A DNA stretch of 64,000 nucleotides from the NCBI RefSeq assembly GCF_964019385.1, contig NC_088655.1, positions 24,550,109 to 24,614,108 on the forward strand, given 5' to 3'. The position numbers were made by a program, and so were the translations under genes. This document shows positions 56,333 through 64,000 of the stretch, piece by piece. The notes beneath the pieces were generated by a model. That model was not told the origin of the DNA. It saw only the letters and a program-made list of their open reading frames with translations, and did no database searches. Position 1 is the first letter of the stretch. Each line of letters begins with the position of its first letter. This DNA is from Sycon ciliatum. Lineage: Eukaryota; Porifera; Calcarea; Leucosolenida; Sycettidae.

Positions 56333-59117
56333 GTATCGACAAGAGTACATAACCCCCCGGGGGGTTATTTAGAAAAGCGATCCTGTCAGCTGTTCACATG
56401 GCAGAAAAAACGACATCGCTATGCTACGTAAGTTTCTACGTAAGGTGCTCGGTATTTCACTTAGGCTATGTAAGTCTCTACGTAAGGTGCTCGGTATTAG
56501 ATCTACCAACGGGTGGTAGCCGCGTGCTGTGCACGTGCACGGCAGACATTGTGCATGCAGTCCGCGGATCCGTGTTCGGATGTGCATGCGCGAGGAACTT
56601 CCTTCTTTGGATCTGCTTCTTGCATGAGCTGTTTCGGATATTTCGTCTCATGACCTGGCTTATTTCGTTTCGGCGCTGCTGAGACCTCCTTTCGCGGAAT
56701 ATTACCCAATGACAGGTGAGTTGACCAGTTGCCTTTGATTCATTTGCTTGTGTTGACAAGTGTGCTGATTTTGGGGCGGAATGCAATAAATAATGGAAAA
56801 GTTGACAGGATCTCTTTTCTAAATTTTGCTTTTCTGCTGCCGAGCTGCGAGGCCTCCTTTTACGGAATACTCGATGACAGTTGATCTCTAACGAAGTCTA
56901 AGTTGACCGGTTTCCTTCAATTCATTTGCTTATGTTCACCCTTTCATTTACGGAAACGTGTGCTGATTTTATTCGGATTTAGATCCATTTTTATCTCTTT
57001 GCCCTTGTCTACAGTGTGCAAAGAACGCGAGTTCACCTTCTTGACGGTAAGGCTTTAATATGTTAGATGTGTTGTCGAAATACAACTGTACTCATATTCA
57101 TTGTACATTGGTACGTTACAAGTAAGGCACTGGTCAGTGGCATACTATCGTTGGCAGTTCCCAATCTGGAGGGAAAGGTTCAAGTACCAATTGACCGAGT
57201 TTGGAAAATAAATTCGCATATCAGGGGAAATCTCTATTGTGGAGAGGTTCAGTAACTTGTTTGTTTCATACGAAACAATCCAATGGGTGCAGTCTCGTGA
57301 AAATCTCGTACTTGTATGATTGGATTTGTTTACTCGAATCTGGGCTGTTTGATTTGTGAGTACCGCCGAGATTGCACTGCCCCAAATAAAGTTTCGTGCC
57401 GCCAAAGCAAGAATTACGATCTGCAATCTGTTTGTAGTACCTGTTGTGTAAGAATGTGGAGTACATGTATCGTACTTTCTCTGTTGCTGTTTCAGTTGCC
57501 GTCATGTTGCTAAAGAAAGTTTCAGTAGAGAGGTTCTACAAAACTAAAATTCGAACGAAGTTTCGCGACAGTCCTTGCGAAAGTGTGTGCGAATTTTTGC
57601 ACGAACTTTGCGTTCTGCACATTTTCGTAGTTTGCGCGGGCCAAGTGCACGTACGCCATGACCCGATCTCACGAAATTTCCTACGACAGTTCATTTCGCG
57701 TTCCCTGCAAGTTTCGCGTCCAAAGGTGCGAAGTTTCGCACTTCATGATGTAGAGGGAAAGTTAGTACGCATTTTCGTTTTGCAGAATCTCTCTAGTGAC
57801 TCAATTGTTTCATACGAGACGAGTCAATGAGTCGGTGTGGCTTAGAATCTTTCGCTGTAGAAGAAATCTATTCGTATGTCTATTGGAGAAATAATTGTAT
57901 TCACTGGTTATAAAATAGGTTTTAAGACAAACTCACAGAATAAAATTAATACCATCGGTCCCTTGGTGTTCGTCCTAAAGAGGTTAGACTGGATATCATT
58001 CATACTCACCAAAAGATGTGTAAGATTATAATTATTATTGTGGAGTGCCTTGTTTATCTCTCAGTACCTCCAACCATAGCCTTGCCCCTTTTATCCTCGG
58101 GATCAGTGTAGTTGTTGGAACGAGGTTTTGGACTCGGCAATGTATTCGTTTACATTTTAATTCATGTTTATTGTTCCTTCTTTGCTGTGTTGTTTTAGAA
58201 AATCGTGGACTAACAGTTTGAAGTCATTGAACTACTTCCAAAAGTTGTATCGGCATCAACAGGATTACCATTTCAGTGCAATATGATGCAGGATGACCTT
58301 ATCACGATAAGCCATGATTATAAACCATTATAAACACAGAATCAACAAAAACATCTGCGACACGCACCTGGCTACATTTCTCAAATAAATCTGATCGAGG
58401 GTGGGGAAATCTGAAATATCTGAAAGGCAAGACAATTTTATGACAGAGTCATGAAATTCTGCAACAGGAAGTTGCAACATGCACAGAATGACCTCCGTAT
58501 AAAAAAAGTATCACCACCACCAGACCACGACTCACATGTTTCCCCGCCGAAGAACATGCATTATGCTAGTGCCATTTTCTGCAAGAAAAGGCTTGCACAT
58601 CATGCGTATAATACGGTATTGATGTGAAGGCCATCATTTACATATTATTGCTATAGGGCATTCCATTGATTGGTGACAGAAAAAACAAAAGAAATTATAG
58701 CAATAAAAACTGCTTTATGGCAGTTTTCTAAAAAAAGTTATTGTGTTCTAGTCCATGGACCCCGTCTAAAAAGTAAGAAATTAACGAAATGTGATAGCCG
58801 AAAATTAAAATTTCACACAAAACCTCACAATAATCACACACAGAATGAAAAGCTACATGTACCGTAGAAGACCTTTTCTCCTCGTGATCCTCTTTCCTAT
58901 GCATGCATGTTGCCAATTGTTGGTGCAGTACAAGTTTAGTGTTGAAAGCAGCATTTCAAGTGTTGTGATTATTGTGAGGTTTTGTGTGAAATTTTAATTT
59001 TCGGCTATCACATTTCGTTAATTTCTTACTTTTTAGACGGGGTCCATGGACTAGAACACAATAACTTTTTTTAGAAAACTGCCATAAAGTACGATTTGCG
59101 TTTGTTGAGAGTGTGCA

Positions 59118-60242
59118 ATGAAAAAGTTTGTCCGGAAGATAACCACCCCCAGTAACGCTGGCCGTGAAAAGGGTGGCTCTTCACGTAGTTCATGCAGTAG
59201 TGATGTCTCCGGGGAACCATCTCCCCCTGCCCCAGGCGCTCATAAGCGTAGGGCTGAGAGCCCAACGGAGAGTCTCGCCCCAAGCGAAATTGACAACCCG
59301 TCCCAAAGCCGACGAGCTGGAGCTGAGAAGACAGCTCGCAAACCGCAGTCCAGCCTGACACCAGATCGTCAAGCCCAGTGCGCCGGAGTGTCAGAAGGTC
59401 CTGGCGATAGTGATGCTGTAAGGCAGATCAAGGGCCTCTTCGAGACGTTTCAAGGGCAATTTCGATCGGAATTCAAGAACATCATCGAAGAGACCCTGGG
59501 ACCACGACTGGACAGCCTTGAAAAGAGACTTGACGAGCAGCGCCAAGACATCAACCGCTTGTCAGCGGAGAACCGTAGGCTGAAGGCAGCAGTAGAGAAA
59601 TGTAATGACGATGTTGGCAAGGCGGACAATGGCGCCAAGTCCGCCATTGTCGAGATGAAGAAAACATTTGCCGACATCACTGCCAGCCATCCTGCCGCCA
59701 GTCCAAATTCTGCTGCAAGCTCCAAATACGGACTGTCTGAGGAGACACTGCGTGACCTTGTTGCGGAGGCCAGTGAGCAGCAGAACAGAGTAAACAATGT
59801 CATCCTTCGCGGCGTACAGGAGCTCCCATCGGAGAACCTGTCTGCCATAATCGGCACCCTCGCCCCACAACTCGCTCCAGAGGACATCAAATCTGCAGCC
59901 CGGCTTGGCCCCAGCCATTCATCACGGCCACGGGATGAAACATCTGGCTCACTTGCTGGGGCAAAACCAGCGCCTCGTCTCGTGCGAGTGGTGTTGTCCC
60001 CACAGGGGAAGAATTTACTTCTACGCAACAAAACGTCAGCAAAATACAAAGGAGACAACGTCTACATCCAGCACGACCTAACCCGACAAGAACAACGACG
60101 ACGGAAGGACTTAGTCCCGAAGTTTCGAGCTCTTCGCGACAAAGGTGTACGATGTCACCTCCCCCGTGACAAGATTATCAATAATGGTGCACCGCTGTCA
60201 TCAGACGACATCACCCGTCTCCTCAACACAGTCACCCAATAG
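59118..60242 (+). CDS. LINE ORF1 protein (coiled coil plus RNA-binding-like domain)
   Basis: 374 codons. Residues 1-100 are Ser/Pro/Arg-rich and disordered. Residues ~105-175 form a heptad-like coiled coil (LDSLEKRLDEQRQDINRLSA..RRLKAAVEK). Residues ~220-300 (NRVNNVILRGVQELPSENLS) resemble the RRM-like domain of L1/CR1-type ORF1 proteins. The C-terminus is basic (RLVRVVLS, TRQEQRRRKDLVPKF, ending LLNTVTQ). Such proteins trimerise and coat the element RNA. The ATG at 59118 is the first in frame after the element start. The frame ends at a single TAG (60240-60242), after which ORF2 continues in the same frame. Confidence 0.8.
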   Translation: MKKFVRKITTPSNAGREKGGSSRSSCSSDVSGEPSPPAPGAHKRRAESPTESLAPSEIDNPSQSRRAGAEKTARKPQSSLTPDRQAQCAGVSEGPGDSDAVRQIKGLFETFQGQFRSEFKNIIEETLGPRLDSLEKRLDEQRQDINRLSAENRRLKAAVEKCNDDVGKADNGAKSAIVEMKKTFADITASHPAASPNSAASSKYGLSEETLRDLVAEASEQQNRVNNVILRGVQELPSENLSAIIGTLAPQLAPEDIKSAARLGPSHSSRPRDETSGSLAGAKPAPRLVRVVLSPQGKNLLLRNKTSAKYKGDNVYIQHDLTRQEQRRRKDLVPKFRALRDKGVRCHLPRDKIINNGAPLSSDDITRLLNTVTQ

Positions 60243-62942
60243 GATACTGCCAGGGCATCCCCTCAAACGTCAGCACGAAAGCTAAGTATCGCTCACCTCA
60301 ATGTATGTAGCCTGTATAATAAATTACATGAAATTGAAGCACTCATGCATGCTCACGATTTAGACATATTAACGTTAACGGAAACGTGGCTATCCGACAG
60401 TGTACCTGACATATGTATTACAGTACCTGGATACACCATGCATAGACTTGATCGGAACTCAAAGAGAGGAGGTGGTGTCAGTATATACGTAAGAGAAGGC
60501 TTTGATAATCGAGCACTACATCACTCCTCTCCCATTGAAGCCCTCGCAGTACACGTGAACATTCACCCCCAGCCTCTCACTATCCTCTGTGCATATAGAG
60601 CTCCAACAGTACCTGTGGCATTTTGGCAAAGCCTATCTAGCCTAACTGATGACATACTGGATTGTACACCGGCCTCCTCCGCGTGCATAATTCTAGGCGA
60701 TTTCAATGTCAATGTCCAAGACCCTAGTCACGCACACTACCCTCACCTACGAACATTCTGCTCTGATTTTGATCTCCGAAACGTTGTCACGTCACCAACT
60801 AGACTCCCCAGTGCAACAACCATAGACCTAGCACAGATCTCAAGCTCCTCCTCCACCACGTCCACTGCAAGACCAGGCAGGGATGAACTGGTTTACAAAG
60901 ACTGCAATGTTATTCCATGTGATATTTCCGATCACCAACTTGTTCGTGTGACCTACACTATCCATGCTACCACCAGCACACTCAAGACAAACAGACAGGT
61001 ACAAGTACGAAAGCCACCGCTGCGCACGTTGAAGATCAAGCAATTCCAAGAGACAGCTGCTAAGCATATGTCTACTCTCCACCAGCAGATCACACGCAGT
61101 TCATCACAGATGTCTCTAGATAGTTATACTGAACACTGGCAGGATGCAGTCAGTGATGCCTTGAATGAGTACTGCCCACTAAAGACCGTTAACGCCAAGA
61201 AGAGCTATACTCCATCGCCTTGGATAGACGATGAGCTCCGGCAGACTTTATTCAAGCGTAAACGAGCACACCGTGCAATGATAAAACGTCCTGATCGCCC
61301 AGACCTGCTGCAACAATTCCGAACTCTACGAAGACAATGCAAACTTTTGACTAGGAAGAAACGGTCTACATACTTCCAGCAACAACTAATCAATCATCGA
61401 AACCACCCAAGAGAGCAATGGAGTGTCATGAACAATCTACTGGGTAGAATTAAAATCAACCAGGAACCTGCTGCCGAAGTAGCCGACATCACAAAGACAT
61501 TTACAGACGTTGTCAACGATACATCACTTTCTGGCAGTACACTACGCACTCCCAATGGCCCTTTATCGGAATACTCACTGACACAGTTCACACCAGTCAC
61601 TGTTCCACAAGTCCAACTCCATATCCAGAGAATGAACAGTCGTAAAGCCACAGGACCTGATAACATCCCCGCCCAGGCTTACAAGCTCATCAATGATGAG
61701 ATCGCCCCATCTTTGGCCAAACTATTTACCATGTCTCTTACATCTGGCGATTTTCCATCGACTTACAAACTAGCAAATGTGCGGCCTATCTACAAGCGTG
61801 GAGATAAGTCAGTCCCATCTAACTATAGACCAATATCACTCCTGTCCCACATGTCTAAGCTACTGGAACATATTGTACACGACCAACTAATGTACTATAT
61901 CTATAATGCACCACCACCACTGGTACCCCTACCTGCTGAGCAATTTGCCTACCGCAGAGGCCACTCCTGCGAGGACTTGCTCACCCCCGTGATCAACGAC
62001 TGGATGCTCTCCTTGGACAAAGGTGATTATGTCGTAGCTGCCTTTCTAGACATGTCTAAGGCATTCGACACAGTTAGTCATGCCGTTCTACTGAGTGAAC
62101 TTCTGGAGATCGGTGTCGGTGGTACTGCCTTGCAGTGGTTCTGTAGGTACCTTACCCACAGGAAGCAACGTGTAGTCACCAAGACACAACACGGCCTAGA
62201 ATACAGCAGCAACAGGGGGGTTCCGCAAGGCTCCGTCTTGGGGCCCTCTCTCTTCAATCTGTCAGTCAGAAAGCTCCCCTCTGTACCCCAGCACTGCAAG
62301 GCTCGACAGTACGCGGACGATGTCTCTCTTTACAAAGCTGGCAAGAACGTTGAACAGTTGTGCAAGGAGCTGACGGAAGACATTGTCAAAGTGAAAGAGT
62401 TCTTGGCGGCCAGAGGCTTACTGCTGAATCCTTCCAAGACGCAGTTTGTCGTGTTCAGGTCAAAGTGCAAGCCCCTTGACCCCAGCGTCGCCCTACAGCT
62501 GGGTGAGGTCACAATCAACCCTAGTGCACACATTCGATACCTTGGCGTTGTACTCGACGAACATCTCTCCTTCGGAGAGCACGTTAGCCAACTAGAGCGG
62601 AAAGTTGGAAGTAAGTTAGCCATGTTCAGAAAGGTCCGAGATCACATGACGGTAACTGCGAAGCGTGCATTTTACATTTGTTCCATTCAGACAGTACTCG
62701 AGTATGGGAGTAACTCATTTGCTCATTGCTTGTCAGTAACTCTTCATGACCGTCTAGTCCGTCTTAGTAATAGAGCTCTACGCATTGTGTTCAGTATGCC
62801 TCGCTTTTCTGACGTATCCCTTGTTAATGCACGCCATCACATTCTCCCTTTGTCTGTGCGCTATCAGTTCAAACTCTATATCTTAGTGTTTCGTGTCCTG
62901 AATCAGTTAATCAGTTCCGTAATTCACTACTTTCATTTCTAG
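60243..62942 (+). CDS. LINE ORF2 protein: endonuclease and reverse transcriptase
   Basis: The frame is open from just after the ORF1 TAG to 62942 (899 codons). The first ATG is at 60345, already inside the endonuclease, whose start (KLSIAHLNVCSLYNKLHEIE) lies upstream, so translation must begin without that ATG. Endonuclease motifs: LTETWLSD, RGGGVSIYV, ILGDFNVNV, TTIDLAQ and SDHQLV, a full catalytic set. RT: KATGPDNIPAQAYK, NYRPISLLSHMSKLLE, motif A FLDMSKAFDTVSH, motif B RGVPQGSVLGPSLF, motif C QYADDVSLY, motif D LLLNPSKTQFVVF and IRYLGVVLDEHLSF. A C-terminal region with YICSIQTVLEYGS follows. No RNase H. The family is CR1/L2/Jockey-like. No interruptions seen. Confidence 0.9.
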   Translation, partial: DTARASPQTSARKLSIAHLNVCSLYNKLHEIEALMHAHDLDILTLTETWLSDSVPDICITVPGYTMHRLDRNSKRGGGVSIYVREGFDNRALHHSSPIEALAVHVNIHPQPLTILCAYRAPTVPVAFWQSLSSLTDDILDCTPASSACIILGDFNVNVQDPSHAHYPHLRTFCSDFDLRNVVTSPTRLPSATTIDLAQISSSSSTTSTARPGRDELVYKDCNVIPCDISDHQLVRVTYTIHATTSTLKTNRQVQVRKPPLRTLKIKQFQETAAKHMSTLHQQITRSSSQMSLDSYTEHWQDAVSDALNEYCPLKTVNAKKSYTPSPWIDDELRQTLFKRKRAHRAMIKRPDRPDLLQQFRTLRRQCKLLTRKKRSTYFQQQLINHRNHPREQWSVMNNLLGRIKINQEPAAEVADITKTFTDVVNDTSLSGSTLRTPNGPLSEYSLTQFTPVTVPQVQLHIQRMNSRKATGPDNIPAQAYKLINDEIAPSLAKLFTMSLTSGDFPSTYKLANVRPIYKRGDKSVPSNYRPISLLSHMSKLLEHIVHDQLMYYIYNAPPPLVPLPAEQFAYRRGHSCEDLLTPVINDWMLSLDKGDYVVAAFLDMSKAFDTVSHAVLLSELLEIGVGGTALQWFCRYLTHRKQRVVTKTQHGLEYSSNRGVPQGSVLGPSLFNLSVRKLPSVPQHCKARQYADDVSLYKAGKNVEQLCKELTEDIVKVKEFLAARGLLLNPSKTQFVVFRSKCKPLDPSVALQLGEVTINPSAHIRYLGVVLDEHLSFGEHVSQLERKVGSKLAMFRKVRDHMTVTAKRAFYICSIQTVLEYGSNSFAHCLSVTLHDRLVRLSNRALRIVFSMPRFSDVSLVNARHHILPLSVRYQFKLYILVFRVLNQLISSVIHYFHF

Positions 62943-63010
62943 GGTACCCTGTAAGAAGGCCTTAGGCCTGTGGGGATTGCCCTATCAAAAATTTGATAAT
63001 AATAATAATA
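62943..63010 (+). other. LINE 3' UTR and TAA-repeat tail
   Basis: GGTACCCTGTAAGAAGGCC, a GGCCTTAGGCC hairpin, GGGGATTGCCC and a (TAA)n tail. The same sequence begins the fragment at 19360, so this is the recognised 3' end of the family. Confidence 0.85.
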
Positions 63011-63242
63011 ATAAAGCAGTTTTTATTGCTATAATGTACTCTTGGTATCGATCAACCAACTGCAACTGCAACTGCATGCAGAAAACTGCCAAATATGGAA
63101 GGGGAAATTCCCAGTACACATTCCACGTGACTTCTCTCGGTGAAACGTAGAGCAGAACAGCATTTCTTTACGTTACGGGAACGCGAAGAAAGTTCGCGTG
63201 ATTCTTTGCGTCGCGTTCCCAACACGTAGAGCAGAACCTCCC

Positions 63243-63273
63243 GAGAAAAGCTGACAGGATCGCTCTTCTAAAT
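63243..63273 (-). repeat. Fragment of an AT-element end
   Basis: AGAAAAGCTGACAGGATCGC followed by TCTTCTAAA matches the edge of copies B and D. Only about 31 bases remain, next to an ACGTAGAGCAGAACC segment that looks like part of another GAGAGGTT-type MITE (63113-63242). Confidence 0.6.
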
Positions 63274-63684
63274 AGGGAGGTTTAGTTCCCACGTAACGGA
63301 AACGCGTACGTGGGTGATCCACGTGAAGTGGATGAAGGGCACCCACGTTGCAATGTTGTGTTTAGTCACACCAAGAGTACATACGTTTATGTACTCTTGG
63401 TCACACGGAACAAACAAAAGCATAAAGCTAAAGGCCAAAACTGGTCAAAGACGAAGCTACCCCGGCCTTAGAAGCTCATCTAATATTTTGATTTCGTGCT
63501 TCGGAAACTTCTTCAGCTGAGCACCCTCACAGCTCGCACAATGCGCTCCATTCTGATTTTCGAGCCTCCATATAATAATACACGGTATGTCGTGAATCAG
63601 AAAACGTCTGTACGTGGGTCATTGAGTATCACGTGGTACACCCACGTAAAGTACCCACGGATTACGTGGGACTAAACCTCCCTA
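63273..63684. mobile_element. TA-flanked MITE with GGGAGGTTTAGT ends
   Basis: Element 63275-63682 with TA on both sides and ends GGGAGGTTTAGTTCCCACG and the mirror ACTAAACCTCCC. CCACGTG and ACGTGGG words recur inside. A 28-bp micro-element is inserted at 63372-63399. Confidence 0.8.
63365..63406. mobile_element. 28-bp palindromic micro-element, 7-bp TSD
   Basis: 63372-63399: arms CAAGAGTACATA/TATGTACTCTTG around CGTT. The flanks are GTCACAC (63365-63371 and 63400-63406). Confidence 0.85.
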
Positions 63685-64000
63685 ATGTGTATAGCCCGAC
63701 TACGTACACTTAGATCAAATGTACGTTGGTTTTATGTGCAGGGGCTAGAAGGAGTAGGGACCCGGCAAATATGCCGGCACTAAATCAAGCATTTTAGGGT
63801 GCAAAAATCACATCAGCATTATCGGTGGTTTCGCGGGAATAATTGGCAGGATGGGTGATTTTTCGAGCATATTTACCCGGTGCCTATTTATGACCATTCC
63901 TTACCGAGGAAAAGTACCGGTAATCCTGTGGTAGTTAGCGCATAATCATCACTAAGGCTATGGATGTCGTGGAACACATGGTGTTTTAGGAGCACCAAAC
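63685..64000. other. Unassigned right edge
   Basis: No gene or repeat end recognised in the last ~300 bases. Confidence 0.4.

Larger units (their letters stand above)
59084..63016 (+). mobile_element. LINE with two open ORFs (3.9 kb), CR1/L2/Jockey-like
   Basis: Occupies 59090-63010, with ATAAAG on both sides (59084-59089, 63011-63016; the right copy merges with the (TAA)n tail). It has ORF1, ORF2 with an apurinic-type endonuclease and RT, a ~60-base 3' UTR containing AAGGCCTTAGGCC, and a TAA-repeat tail. Only 28 bases precede the ORF1 ATG, so the 5' end is either very short or slightly truncated. Both ORFs are open, suggesting a young and possibly competent copy. A 71-bp sibling fragment lies at 19360-19430. 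Confidence 0.9.
56368..63034 (+). mobile_element. AT-element copy G, split by the LINE
   Basis: TTTAGAAAAGCGATCC at 56368 to TTGCTATAA at 63034, inserted between GGTTA and TGTACTC. The internal MITE is at 57528-57793. The LINE lies in the terminal hairpin (59090-63010). Without the LINE the copy is about 2.74 kb. Confidence 0.85.
56333..63051. mobile_element. 38-bp palindromic micro-element, 7-bp TSD, split by AT-element G
   Basis: The left part 56340-56367 (CAAGAGTACATAACCCCCC then GGGGGGTTA) and the right part 63035-63044 (TGTACTCTTG) form a perfect 38-bp palindrome. GTATCGA flanks it at 56333-56339 and 63045-63051. AT-element G sits between the A and T near one end, so the micro-element is older. 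Confidence 0.85.

Overview
This is eukaryotic, almost certainly metazoan DNA (probably a marine invertebrate; I cannot name the species). Spliceosomal-looking junctions, TATA boxes, LINEs, hAT, PIF/Harbinger-like and Tc1/mariner-like MITEs, an LTR element and Penelope-type hammerhead ribozymes all point that way. I see no confident single-copy host gene, rRNA gene or CRISPR array. The window is a stack of mobile elements inserted into one another, and the clean junctions allow much of the insertion order to be read.

Layout. 1-1.8 kb: low-information sequence with a short basic peptide repeat. 1.8-5.6 kb (minus): an RLE-type non-LTR retrotransposon with an RT, a C-terminal restriction-like endonuclease and a poly(A) tail; a 200-base assembly gap cuts its 5' part. 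5.8-8.0 kb: nested PIF/Harbinger-like foldback MITEs. 8.0-9.3 kb: a hammerhead ribozyme, a TA-flanked MITE and a Penelope-like C-terminal coding tail. 9.35-26.12 kb: a hAT MITE split by a 16.3 kb element with ~690 bp terminal inverted repeats (TIRs) and a 7-bp target-site duplication (TSD). That large element holds a 1.75 kb LTR element, a 2.6 kb 'AT-element', a tRNA-like sequence and several small MITEs. 26.1-29.3 kb: a 38-bp palindromic micro-element, a MITE, an inverted pair of hammerhead-bearing repeats and inverted copies of another MITE. 29.3-34.2 kb: more Harbinger-like elements, one with a possible SANT/Myb-like exon. 28.0-63.0 kb is dominated by six copies of a 2.7 kb element family ('AT-element'), three on the minus and three on the plus strand; one is split by a 7.8 kb relative of the 16.3 kb element and one by a 3.9 kb LINE with two open frames. 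63.0-64 kb: another MITE and unassigned sequence.

Most interesting observations: (1) the AT-element family, which lacks TIRs, sits between A and T at five junctions, has a hairpin near one end and carries splice-like signals, recalling Helitrons without canonical Helitron ends; (2) palindromic 'micro-elements' of 22-38 bp with perfect 7- or 8-bp TSDs; (3) three hammerhead ribozyme motifs, two in a Penelope-like inverted repeat with a 13-bp TSD and a 32-base tail; (4) a LINE whose ORF1 and ORF2 lie in the same frame separated only by one UAG; (5) two large long-TIR elements sharing 7-bp TSDs and a related internal exon; (6) several MITE families whose interiors are built from one short word repeated many times.
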